Assembly: GCA_964386635.1 (NCBI GenBank) | Contig: CAYLRO010000003.1 | Location: forward strand, 42,963 to 106,962 | Direction of reading: 5' to 3' | DNA: 64,000 bases | Origin: Sabulitectum sp964386635 | Lineage (GTDB): Bacteria; Fermentibacterota; Fermentibacteria; Fermentibacterales; JCC-6 | Shown here: piece after piece, positions 50,898 through 58,935 of the stretch | How the letters are laid out: each line of letters opens with the position of its first letter | Position numbering within the stretch: position 1 is the first letter of the stretch | Made by a program: the position numbers and the translations under genes | Notes under the pieces: model-generated | Databases searched by the model: none | Told to the model about the DNA's origin: nothing | Seen by the model: only the letters and a program-made list of their open reading frames with translations

Positions 50898-51748
50898 TCC
50901 ACAGCTCTCTCTGCTGTTTGCCTGAAACTGTATTCCGGAGAAAACCCGGCAGCAAGGGTTTTGCGGCTGCAGCTGAATCTGTCAGTTCCGAAAAGCCTGA
51001 ATCTGCTTTCTGAAAGAGCCCCGGGACGGAGCGGTCCCAGTTTCAGAATGATCCTGAACAGAACTCTGGGAACCGGTACCGTTATCACACGGGTATTCAA
51101 AACCGAGCCGATTGTTTTTATCAGTTCCCTTATTGTGAGAACATCAGGACCACCGATGTTCCATGTGCCCTTCTGAAGAGGTCTACCGGGAAAAGCATCC
51201 AGAACCGCACTGCATACATCTTTCACATCGGTTGGTCGTGTTCTGGCAGAGCCGTTTCCCACAAGGGGGAACCATCCTTTTGCTGTCTGGCGAAAGAGAG
51301 GAAACTTGTGCATGTCTCCTTCTCCGAAAACAAAATCCGGTCTCAGGATGGATGCTTCAGGGAGATGCAGGGAAATGTGCTTTTCCGCTTCTGACTTTGT
51401 AAACTCGTACGTGCCTTCCGGGCTGAAAGGATCTGATTCTTTTCCGTTTGCTGTTGTTCCGCAGACCCCCGGGGTGCTCAAGTGAACAAGATGGACCTTA
51501 CGGTGTACGCAGCTGCTGCATAATCGCCTGACAATATTCAAATTTGCATCGGTGATTTCCTCTGTGGAGAATCCGTCTCCACCCAGCTTCCCGGCGCTGT
51601 TAACAACCACATCAATGTCCTGGGGAAGCTTTCTGAACGGGCCATTCACAGAGAGACTGTGACAGGTAACAAGATGTCCGTTTTTTTCAAGAGCTGCCTG
51701 AATGTGTTTTCCTATGAATCCTCCGGCACCTGTGAGAAACACTTTCAC
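50870..51748 (-). CDS. NAD-dependent epimerase/dehydratase (extended SDR)
   Basis: A 292-residue sugar-nucleotide-type short-chain dehydrogenase. The Rossmann motif is TGAGGFIGKHI at the N-terminus; the catalytic Tyr-Lys pair is in EGTYEFTKSEAE; LRPDFVFGEGD, RPTDVKDVCSAV and WNIGGPDVLTI follow as in UDP-sugar epimerases. It probably supplies or modifies a sugar for the operon's glycosyltransferases. It overlaps the GT4 gene by 4 bases. Confidence 0.85.
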   Translation of the reverse strand: MKVFLTGAGGFIGKHIQAALEKNGHLVTCHSLSVNGPFRKLPQDIDVVVNSAGKLGGDGFSTEEITDANLNIVRRLCSSCVHRKVHLVHLSTPGVCGTTANGKESDPFSPEGTYEFTKSEAEKHISLHLPEASILRPDFVFGEGDMHKFPLFRQTAKGWFPLVGNGSARTRPTDVKDVCSAVLDAFPGRPLQKGTWNIGGPDVLTIRELIKTIGSVLNTRVITVPVPRVLFRIILKLGPLRPGALSESRFRLFGTDRFSCSRKTLAAGFSPEYSFRQTAERAVEWYRKRGLL

Positions 51749-52806
51749 GATGAAGCCTCCAGAAGCAGCTTTCCATAGGTTTCCCAGGAAAAACTATCGG
51801 CTTTTTCTGCAATTGCGCTGACGGTTTCTTTTCTGCCTGCAATCTCTCTGCACCGGAGAATGGCATCTGCAAGAGATTCAGAAGACACATCCTCCGATAT
51901 GAATCCGGTGATTCCGTTCTCTACTGTTTCCGGGAGACCCCCTGCAGGTGTAACCACCAGTGGTTTTCCGAATGCCAGTGCAATTTGTGCTATACCGCTC
52001 TGGGTTGCAGACCTGTATGGAAGAACAACAATATCAGCTGCATTGAACCAGGTACCAACTTCTCTGTCAGGAATAAACGAGTTGTTCCATGTTAATCTCT
52101 CTGATTTGTAGTTTTTGCCTGTGTAATTCTCCCCGGCAGCAATCACTCTGTAACTTTCCGGGAGCATTTCACATGCATCAATCAGGAGATCAAATCCCTT
52201 GTAGTCTCTGATCAGACCGAAGAACAGAAGAGCTGTATGGTGACTTTCAAGCCCCAGTTCTGCTCTGGCTGAAACCCTGTCCAGGCCTGTTCCAAGATAC
52301 TGGTCATATACCGGGTGAAAGAGTCTGACCTTTTTGGGAGAGAAGGCTGCTGCCTCATGCAGTGATTCCTCCGAGTGTACCGCCAGAAGATCCTGTTTCT
52401 CAAAAAAACACCGTGCAAAGTTTCCGGAAAGGGGGAAACTTTCATGAGGTATGACATTGTGGCAGATTGCTGTTTTCTTCACCTGGTCAGGTACACTTGC
52501 AGAAAGACATGGCGCAAAAAAAGGATGCCACCACTGAGTGATCACCAGGTCAGGGGACATGGCTTTTATTTTCCGTCTGGCAACCGCCCATCTTACCGGA
52601 TCATATCCATGGAGAATTCCCTGTGGATATCCGCATTTCTCTTCCAGCTGTGTTTTCCCGGGAAAAAGGGGAGGAGGGTACAGTCGCATGAAATTCACGC
52701 CTTCAGTGTTCTGATTAACTTTTTTCAGAGTGTGAAGAAGTTTCCTCCCGAATTGAGCGATGCCTCCCCGCCAGGGAGGAAGCGGACTGAGAAGAAGGAT
52801 CTTCAT
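51745..52806 (-). CDS. Family 4-type glycosyltransferase (GT-B)
   Basis: A 353-residue retaining glycosyltransferase. The N-terminal domain has LSPLPPWRGGIAQFGRKL with the loop for the acceptor side; the C-terminal nucleotide-sugar domain has LFFGLIRDYKGFDLLIDA and PYRSATQSGIAQIALAFGKP, followed by TPAGGLPE, which match the GT4 pattern. Cytoplasmic, membrane-associated. The donor sugar cannot be named. Confidence 0.9.
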   Translation of the reverse strand: MKILLLSPLPPWRGGIAQFGRKLLHTLKKVNQNTEGVNFMRLYPPPLFPGKTQLEEKCGYPQGILHGYDPVRWAVARRKIKAMSPDLVITQWWHPFFAPCLSASVPDQVKKTAICHNVIPHESFPLSGNFARCFFEKQDLLAVHSEESLHEAAAFSPKKVRLFHPVYDQYLGTGLDRVSARAELGLESHHTALLFFGLIRDYKGFDLLIDACEMLPESYRVIAAGENYTGKNYKSERLTWNNSFIPDREVGTWFNAADIVVLPYRSATQSGIAQIALAFGKPLVVTPAGGLPETVENGITGFISEDVSSESLADAILRCREIAGRKETVSAIAEKADSFSWETYGKLLLEASS

Positions 52807-53735
52807 TCTGTTCTGTCGGTTATTAGATATGGTCTTCCGGGATTGAATCTGAGAATCATTTCGCCGAGAAGTCCCATGGAAATGAACTGGAATCCTGCCA
52901 GCATCAGGAAAACTCCCATAAGAAGCAGCGGCCTTCTGCCTATCGATTCACCGCCGAACCACAGAATTGACAAATAGATATTTACTGCAAAGCCTGCCAG
53001 AGCCAGTAAAGACCCGATTCCTCCAAAGAAATGAAGAGGTCTGAAAGAGTACTTTGTAAGGAAGAGAACAGTGAGGAGATCACTGTAACCGCGGAAAAAT
53101 CTGGCAATTCCGTACTTGCTGTGTCCGTATCTCCTGGGTCTGTGATGCACTATTTTTTCCCCTGCGGAGAAACCATTCCTTTTTGCAAGAACCGGAGTGT
53201 ATCTGTGCATCTCTCCGTAGAGATCCAGGGACTTGGCGGCCCTTCCGGAGTAAACTTTTAAACCGCAGTTGAAGTCATGAAGGTGAATGCCTGTAGTCAA
53301 ACTGACTACGCCGTTGAAAATCCTTGACGGAAGGGTTTTTCCAAGTGGGTCATGACGAACTTTTTTCCATCCGCTGACAAGATCATAACCTTCACGGTCC
53401 ATGAGCTCGATCATGGCAGGTATTTCTTCAGGATCATCCTGCAGGTCACCGTCCATGGTGGCGATGTAGTCGCCTGATGCTTCTTCGAAACCTGCTGACA
53501 AAGCAGCGGCTTTGCCTGTATTGGTTCCCAGCCGGAGTCCGGTAACTGGATATTTCGTGCTGAGTTCAACTGTTGTTTTCCAGGTGGAATCATTACTTCC
53601 GTCGTCTACGATGATGGCGTTCCACTTTGTTCCTGCGAGAGCAGAATCAAGTTCTTTCAACAGCTCTTTCAGGCTTTCAGCCTCATTGTAAACAGGAATT
53701 ACAACGGAAATTGTTCTGTCAGTATCTGTATTCAT
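52803..53735 (-). CDS. Family 2 glycosyltransferase, GtrB/ArnC/DPM1-like
   Basis: A 310-residue GT-A enzyme. It has VVIPVYNEAESL, VDDGSNDST, DGDLQDDPEEI (the DXD-like metal site) and HRYTPVLAKRNGF, followed by two transmembrane helices at about 225-290. This layout is that of enzymes transferring a sugar to undecaprenyl phosphate. The lipid-linked sugar could then be used by the YfhO-type protein in the same operon. Overlaps the neighbours by 4 and 17 bases. Confidence 0.9.
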   Translation of the reverse strand: MNTDTDRTISVVIPVYNEAESLKELLKELDSALAGTKWNAIIVDDGSNDSTWKTTVELSTKYPVTGLRLGTNTGKAAALSAGFEEASGDYIATMDGDLQDDPEEIPAMIELMDREGYDLVSGWKKVRHDPLGKTLPSRIFNGVVSLTTGIHLHDFNCGLKVYSGRAAKSLDLYGEMHRYTPVLAKRNGFSAGEKIVHHRPRRYGHSKYGIARFFRGYSDLLTVLFLTKYSFRPLHFFGGIGSLLALAGFAVNIYLSILWFGGESIGRRPLLLMGVFLMLAGFQFISMGLLGEMILRFNPGRPYLITDRTE

Positions 53736-54441
53736 TCAGTTTTATCTCCTCTTCACAGATGGTCAAGTATGTGAAGTGAGATATCCAGTCGCCAAGAGAT
53801 GCGTGTGTGATCCCATTGGTTGTGGTCAGGGAAGGACAGTGAGTGTGACCTGTAATTACTACCTGAAAACCGTTCTTCTTCTGTTCCTGCACCCAGCGGG
53901 TAAGGTAATCCGGAATAGAGTCAACCTGGGTGCGCAGAATTCGTCTGCTTGTGTTGGAGAATGTTCCTGCGAGCAACTCCGCCAGGGTTGGGTGCAGTAT
54001 AGAGAAAAGCTTTACACACAGGCGTGATCTGATCACAGGTTTCATTAGTCTGTAGCCGGTGTCGCCTGTTCCAAGGCCGTCTCCATGGGCAAGAATGCAC
54101 TTTTTCCCGTGTATTTTTTCTCTGTGAGTGGAGGTTTTCAGAATTCTCATTCCGGTTGCTGCCTGGAGTTTTTCTCCACACCACCAGTCATGATTACCAG
54201 GGATGAAATTCAACTCCCAGCCTGAATATCTCAGGGCTCTCAGGCTGCAGAGGGTTTCCGTAAAACCAGCCGGAATAACAGTGTGATACTCGAACCAGTA
54301 ATCGAAAAGATCTCCCAGTATCCAGAGTCTGCCGGGGTCTTTCTGAAGAAGAAGTGCCAGGAAACTGTGAAAAGGTTTTCTGCCCGGGTGTTGTTTCCAC
54401 TGAGGATAGAGGTGTATGTCACTTAAGAAATAGTCTGTCAA
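53719..54441 (-). CDS. lpxH: UDP-2,3-diacylglucosamine diphosphatase-like phosphoesterase
   Basis: A 240-residue calcineurin-like metallophosphoesterase: Asp8 and His10 in FLSDIHL, LGDLFDYWFEY, PGNHDWW, LAHGDGL and ITGHTHCPS supply the two-metal site. LFDYWFEY and the position of a basic patch near the middle match LpxH, which makes lipid X in lipid A synthesis. No other lpx gene is in the window. Overlaps the thioredoxin-like lipoprotein gene by 4 bases. Confidence 0.85.
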   Translation of the reverse strand: MTDYFLSDIHLYPQWKQHPGRKPFHSFLALLLQKDPGRLWILGDLFDYWFEYHTVIPAGFTETLCSLRALRYSGWELNFIPGNHDWWCGEKLQAATGMRILKTSTHREKIHGKKCILAHGDGLGTGDTGYRLMKPVIRSRLCVKLFSILHPTLAELLAGTFSNTSRRILRTQVDSIPDYLTRWVQEQKKNGFQVVITGHTHCPSLTTTNGITHASLGDWISHFTYLTICEEEIKLNEYRY

Positions 54442-54932
54442 TTAAGACTCCTGACGGCTCTTTCAGCGCATCCGAAGCCAGTCTGGAAAAACATTTCTCC
54501 ATTGCTCTGAACCATAACCGCTGCCGGAAGAACGTCCAGGCGCATGAACTGCTTCAGAGAGTCGTCTCCGATTGCCACGGCAACTGGAATTCCCAGAGTG
54601 TTCATCTGATTCTGAGCTGCATTCCTGACTTCAGAAGTGAACTGAATCGGTACTGCAGTTATCCCTCTGTTACCCAGAGAGGCCAGAAAGAGAAGGTCAG
54701 CTTCGCTTTCAGCATACTGTCCCATAGGTATCCAGCAGTAAAGGAGAACCTTCTGGTGTTCTTCTTCATCGAATTCCGACATGCCTGTTTCAGACGGCAT
54801 CAGAATGGTCCCTGGAATGCTGAGAACTGGGGCTGGCGGCAGTGAGTCTGTTTGAGAAACATCTCTTTCCTGTTCACTGCATCCCAAAAAAACAAGCATT
54901 GTCAGAAGAAAAAAGATTAATCTAAAGTGCAT
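54438..54932 (-). CDS. Thioredoxin-fold lipoprotein lacking a CxxC motif
   Basis: A 164-residue lipoprotein (lipobox FLGC, Cys about 18). The C-terminal part has the TlpA/thioredoxin-like plan: KVLLYCWIPMGQYAESEADLL, NTLGIPVAVAIGDDSLKQFM, then LPAAVMVQSNGEMFFQTGFG with the cis-Pro. The usual CxxC is reduced to CWIPMG, with one Cys, so normal disulfide exchange is unlikely. ATG 54930-54932 with GAGGT upstream is the start; a longer frame lies inside the previous gene. Confidence 0.7.
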   Translation of the reverse strand: MHFRLIFFLLTMLVFLGCSEQERDVSQTDSLPPAPVLSIPGTILMPSETGMSEFDEEEHQKVLLYCWIPMGQYAESEADLLFLASLGNRGITAVPIQFTSEVRNAAQNQMNTLGIPVAVAIGDDSLKQFMRLDVLPAAVMVQSNGEMFFQTGFGCAERAVRSLN

Positions 54933-55260
54933 TTTCAGGTACCTCACTGAATCTGATAAGAACAGTTGTCCCATTGACGGAGTACTGTCTGGGGAATGGT
55001 ATGTTTTCCGGCAGGTCTTCCGAAGGAGGCCTGGTTGATGCACAGCCTTCCACAATTGAAAGAGTTCCTTCGCTGTCAGTGGAGATATTAAAGGTTAAAG
55101 GATAGAGAGAGCTGGAGCCGGAACCTCTGTGCACTGCCAGCATCCAGGATAGTGCTGTCAAATCGTTTCCTGAGCGTATTGTTGATGCAGGTTTCCTGAA
55201 TACAAATGGCAACAGGGCTATAGAAAGAACCAGAAGGATGAGAACAGTCTGTTTCTTCAA
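54922..55260 (-). CDS. Small membrane-anchored protein of unknown function
   Basis: A 112-residue protein with an N-terminal hydrophobic segment (KKQTVLILLVLSIALLPFVF) and a periplasmic part with LSWMLAVHRGSGSSSLYPLTF and TVLIRFSEVP. I do not recognise a family. It lies between the anti-sigma gene (2-base gap) and the thioredoxin-like gene (11-base overlap), so it may be part of a stress-sensing or signalling set. Confidence 0.6.
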   Translation of the reverse strand: MKKQTVLILLVLSIALLPFVFRKPASTIRSGNDLTALSWMLAVHRGSGSSSLYPLTFNISTDSEGTLSIVEGCASTRPPSEDLPENIPFPRQYSVNGTTVLIRFSEVPENAL

Positions 55261-55262
55261 TA

Positions 55263-55490
55263 TCAGACCTTGGCCATCATTTCAGAGATGGATTCCCGAA
55301 GGGTGTTCGGGGCTGAGATCCGAAGAAGTCTTACGGCTTTAAGATGAAGGGCGGTATACCGTCCCAGAAATGTCTCGCACCTGGGACAGACTTCCACATG
55401 TTCTTCAATCCTTTGCGATCCAGCCGGATCAAGTTCTCCTGATATGTAATCATTGTAGTGCTCAAGCACGAATTCGCATTCAGGTCCCAT
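55263..55490 (-). CDS. Zinc-finger anti-sigma factor (zf-HC2-like)
   Basis: A 75-residue cytoplasmic protein with CEFVLEHYNDYISGELD and the zinc motif HVEVCPRC (HxxxCxxC), as in ZAS-type anti-sigma domains. It lacks a transmembrane helix, so it is a soluble anti-sigma, which often means redox or metal sensing. It overlaps the ECF sigma gene by one base. Confidence 0.85.
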   Translation of the reverse strand: MGPECEFVLEHYNDYISGELDPAGSQRIEEHVEVCPRCETFLGRYTALHLKAVRLLRISAPNTLRESISEMMAKV

Positions 55491-56044
55491 CAGTCTGCTG
55501 CCCCCTCACTGTACCACTGACTCAGTGCTTTCTGCAGTGAACTTCTTGCCCTGTGGAGCCTTGATCTTACTGTACCAACAGGCACATCAAGAAGCACGGC
55601 AGCTTCTGCATAGGAAAACCCCTCAATGTCACACAGAACAAACACACTTTTAAAATTTTCACTCAGTTTATTCATGGCTTTCTCAATATCCTCCTGCATT
55701 AACTCTCTTAGAAACAATTCAAAAGGCTGAGGCCAGACGCTTCCTGAAAATCGCTGGTCTCCTGATTCAACTTCGTCTGTCCAGTCGCTGGGGATCTCTC
55801 CAACCCTTTTTGCCCTGCGCTCGTTAAGAAAAATGTTTTTCATTATTGCGAACAACCATGCCCTGGCATTAGTTCCTTCTTTGAATCTGTCTGCTGCCCG
55901 CAGAGATCTGGCGCATGTCTCCTGAACAAGATCGGAAGCATCTTCACTGTTTCTTGCCAGATGGAGTGCGTACCTGTAGAGACTGTCCAGGTTTGCCATT
56001 ATTTCTTTTTCAAACTGAAGTCTTTTTTCTGATTTGCTTTGCAT
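55490..56044 (-). CDS. ECF-type RNA polymerase sigma factor heading the envelope operon
   Basis: A 184-residue sigma factor. Region 2: LYRYALHLARNSEDASDLVQETCARSL and AWLFAIMKNIFLNERR. Region 4: LSENFKSVFVLCDIEGFSYAEAAVLLDVPVGTVRSRLHRARSSL. It starts at ATG with GGAGG 4-5 bases upstream. It heads a run of eleven genes in tight overlap reaching down to 45591, so it probably controls its own operon. No recognisable ECF promoter was found in the 180-base gap. Confidence 0.9.
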   Translation of the reverse strand: MQSKSEKRLQFEKEIMANLDSLYRYALHLARNSEDASDLVQETCARSLRAADRFKEGTNARAWLFAIMKNIFLNERRAKRVGEIPSDWTDEVESGDQRFSGSVWPQPFELFLRELMQEDIEKAMNKLSENFKSVFVLCDIEGFSYAEAAVLLDVPVGTVRSRLHRARSSLQKALSQWYSEGAAD

Positions 56045-56165
56045 ACATCCTCCGCTGGCAGAACATTGCGAAACCGTTTCCGATTTGCAAGTGCATTCCT
56101 CCCATTCACCTGATGCTATATGTCTGTCATGTCAGAGAAAAAACACTATCTGTTGTATGCCGGGG

Positions 56166-56194
56166 TTGCACAATCCACAAAATATTGATAATTT
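56166..56194 (+). promoter_or_regulatory. Candidate promoter for nrdJ
   Basis: TTGCAC at 56166-56171, a 17-base spacer and TAATTT at 56189-56194, about 30 bases before the TTG start. No cobalamin riboswitch is visible; the gap is too short for one. Confidence 0.5.
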
Positions 56195-56224
56195 CCGGTA
56201 GCTGCAAAAGAAAGGAACAGCCCA

Positions 56225-58579
56225 TTGAAGAGCACAGATCTGTTTGACGGATTTTTCCAGGAAGAGGAGAGAAAGGAAGAACGGGTTCAGCCTGTTCAGG
56301 AGAACCTTGTAACTCCATCTTTCACTCCCAATGCCCTGATGGTTCTACAGAAGAGATATCTGAGACGGGACAGCGAGGGTGAAATACTGGAAACACCGTC
56401 AGAACTCCTCTGGAGAGTTGCTTCCAGTGTAGCCTCGGCAGAAACTGGCTGGGATGGCGATGAAAAGCAGTGGGCACCGGTTTTCTATAACATGATGGCA
56501 AGAAAAGAGTTTCTGCCGAATTCTCCAACTCTTATGAATGCCGGCAGAGAACTGGGTCAGCTTTCCGCCTGTTTTGTACTTCCTGTGGAAGACAGTATGG
56601 ACAGCATATTCAGTGCTGTAAAAAATACTGCTCTTATTCATAAAAGTGGTGGAGGAACAGGTTTTTCATTCTCCAGGATCCGGCCGGCAAATGACTACGT
56701 TCACTCCACAAAAGGAATCTCAAGCGGTCCGGTATCCTTCATGACAGTATTTGATCATGCCACTGAGACTGTTAAGCAGGGTGGTGTCCGCAGAGGAGCC
56801 AACATGGCTGTTCTCAGAGTGGATCATCCGGATATAGAGGAATTTATCACTGTTAAGCAGGACATGAGTCTTCTGAATAACTTTAACCTGTCAATTGCCG
56901 TAACCGAGCCATTCATGAATGCAGTTGAAAGGGGCGAGGACTATTCTCTGATAAATCCCAGGACAAAGAAAGAGATATCCAGGCTTCCTGCGAAAGTCAT
57001 CTTTGAAAAGATTGTAAGTTCTGCATGGGCCAGTGGTGAACCGGGCCTGATTTTCATTGACCGGATGAACGATGCCAATCCCACACCGCATATAGGCCAG
57101 ATTGAGGCTACCAATCCGTGCGGTGAGCAGCCTCTTCTTCCCTACGAAGCGTGCAATCTGGGATCCATCAACCTTTCTCTCATGGTGAGAAGGAGTGGGA
57201 ACGGCATGCCTGAGGTGGCATGGACAAGACTTGAAAAGACAATAAGGAATGCTGTGAGGTTTCTTGATGATGTTATTGAAGTAAACAGATATCCCCTTGA
57301 AGAAATAACGGAAATGGTGTCCGGAAACAGGAAGATAGGTCTTGGTGTAATGGGATTCGCTGATCTTCTGTTTAAACTGGGAATACCATATGACAGCGAA
57401 AAAGCCCTGGCATTTGCAGAAGAGCTTATGAGTTTCATAGCGGATAAAGGAAGGCAGGCAAGTACTGAACTGGCCAGAGAGCGGGGAGTTTTTCCTAATT
57501 TCAAGGGCAGTCTGTTTGACTCCAGAAATCTTCCCGGGATGCGGAATGCAACGGTAACCACAATTGCCCCTACAGGTTCCATCAGCATACTTGCAGGGTG
57601 TTCAAGTGGTATTGAGCCGGTCTTTGCCCTTGCATACACCAGAAGAAATCTCCTTGATCAGGGCGATGAGCTTCACGAGGTGGTGCCTGAGTTTTCCAGG
57701 GTTGCCATGGAAAAAGGATTTCACTCACCTGAACTGGTGGAACAGATAGCGGAAAAAGGATCCTGCAGCAGGATTACAGAGGTTCCTGAGGAGATAAGGA
57801 GGGTATTCGTTACTGCCCACGATGTGAGCCCTTCATACCATGTGAGAATGCAGGCGGCATTTCAGAAGTACACGGACAACGCTGTTTCAAAGACCGTTAA
57901 TCTGCCAGCGGGGGCAACTGCAGAAGATGTTGCACAGGTTTTCAGACTGGCAAGACAGCTTGGCTGCAAAGGTGTTACTGTTTACAGGGATGGCAGCAGA
58001 GACAGGCAGGTGCTGAATCTTAACACCGAGAAACCGGTGGAACTGGAAGAAGCTGCAAAAGTTGGACCAAGAGCCCGTCCCGAACTGACTACGGGTGTAA
58101 CCAGAAGAATAAGAACCGGTTGCGGAAATCTGTACGTAACAATTAACGAAGATGAACAGGGGCCTGTGGAAGTCTTCTGCCAGATGGGTAAAGCAGGAGG
58201 TTGTGCAGCAAGTCAGAGCGAGGCTTTAAGTCGAATGGTTTCTCTTGCTTTGAAGAGTCATGTCCCTGTAGGCGAGATAGTTAACGAGCTCAAAGGTATC
58301 AGTTGCCACCGGCTGGCATGGCAGAACGGGAACAGAATTCTCTCCTGTGCTGATGCACTGGGCAAAGCTCTCGAGTGGCATGAAGGTGCTGAACAGAAAG
58401 ATGACGACCAGGATAAGAAAAGTGTTATCGATGCCTCAGTTATCAACGCTGACCATAGCAGCTCATCCTCAGCAATGGGTAATCTGGCCGGTGCATGTCC
58501 ATTCTGCGGCGGACCTCTGAAATACGAGTCCGGCTGTGTTTCCTGTGCGCTGGAGTGCGGTTACTCGGAGTGCGGTTAG
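56225..58579 (+). CDS. nrdJ: Adenosylcobalamin-dependent (class II) ribonucleotide reductase
   Basis: A 784-residue enzyme reducing ribonucleotides with B12 instead of oxygen-dependent radicals. It starts at TTG with AAAGGA upstream. Landmarks: PNSPTLMNAGRELGQLSACF, SGGGTGFSFSRIRP, the active site NPCGEQPLLPYEACNLGSINL with thiyl Cys and Glu, APTGSISILAGCSSGIEPVF, GCKGVTVYRDGSRDRQV, and a C-terminal zinc-ribbon ACPFCGGPLKYESGCVSC. Full length. A strong sign of an anaerobic or microaerobic life. Confidence 0.95.
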   Translation: MKSTDLFDGFFQEEERKEERVQPVQENLVTPSFTPNALMVLQKRYLRRDSEGEILETPSELLWRVASSVASAETGWDGDEKQWAPVFYNMMARKEFLPNSPTLMNAGRELGQLSACFVLPVEDSMDSIFSAVKNTALIHKSGGGTGFSFSRIRPANDYVHSTKGISSGPVSFMTVFDHATETVKQGGVRRGANMAVLRVDHPDIEEFITVKQDMSLLNNFNLSIAVTEPFMNAVERGEDYSLINPRTKKEISRLPAKVIFEKIVSSAWASGEPGLIFIDRMNDANPTPHIGQIEATNPCGEQPLLPYEACNLGSINLSLMVRRSGNGMPEVAWTRLEKTIRNAVRFLDDVIEVNRYPLEEITEMVSGNRKIGLGVMGFADLLFKLGIPYDSEKALAFAEELMSFIADKGRQASTELARERGVFPNFKGSLFDSRNLPGMRNATVTTIAPTGSISILAGCSSGIEPVFALAYTRRNLLDQGDELHEVVPEFSRVAMEKGFHSPELVEQIAEKGSCSRITEVPEEIRRVFVTAHDVSPSYHVRMQAAFQKYTDNAVSKTVNLPAGATAEDVAQVFRLARQLGCKGVTVYRDGSRDRQVLNLNTEKPVELEEAAKVGPRARPELTTGVTRRIRTGCGNLYVTINEDEQGPVEVFCQMGKAGGCAASQSEALSRMVSLALKSHVPVGEIVNELKGISCHRLAWQNGNRILSCADALGKALEWHEGAEQKDDDQDKKSVIDASVINADHSSSSSAMGNLAGACPFCGGPLKYESGCVSCALECGYSECG

Positions 58580-58585
58580 TCCGGA

Positions 58586-58822
58586 CTACTCTGTTTCTTC
58601 CTCTTTCGCATTTTCAAGTTCAACCAGTGCTGCCCCCAGAGCATCGTGGACCTCGCTCATAAGGTCAGGATTCAGGGTGATGCCTTTTCTTGTCGGTTTC
58701 CACTCACCGTCATCTGCCATGTAGTATGTCCGTATCTCAATGTACTGCCGGTTGCGGAATTCTGTCAGAGCAACTCTGACTACATCCTCGCCTTTTTCCA
58801 GCTGGGCTATCTGCTTCTCCAT
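58586..58822 (-). CDS. PC4/YdbC-family ssDNA-binding protein
   Basis: A 78-residue protein with IEIRTYYMADDGEWKPTRKGITLNP, the signature of the PC4 (p15) transcriptional coactivator domain, which binds single-stranded DNA; in bacteria it is the YdbC type. Residues after 65 are Glu-rich. Strong ribosome site AAAGGAG. It converges with nrdJ with a 6-base gap. It acts probably in transcription or repair. Confidence 0.85.
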   Translation of the reverse strand: MEKQIAQLEKGEDVVRVALTEFRNRQYIEIRTYYMADDGEWKPTRKGITLNPDLMSEVHDALGAALVELENAKEEETE

Positions 58823-58935
58823 TTATCTCTCCTTTAAAGTTGATGGGTAGTGTACTGACTGTATCGGTTCTCTGTCAAGGGTATTCCGCTCTGCCCGGTG
58901 GATATATATTCTCCCTGGAAGCTGGAGGTACCTGA

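Noticed and set aside
58574..58592. Palindrome TAGTCCGGACTA at the nrdJ stop as a terminator
   Set aside because: It has no loop and no T-run, so it is not a convincing terminator hairpin.
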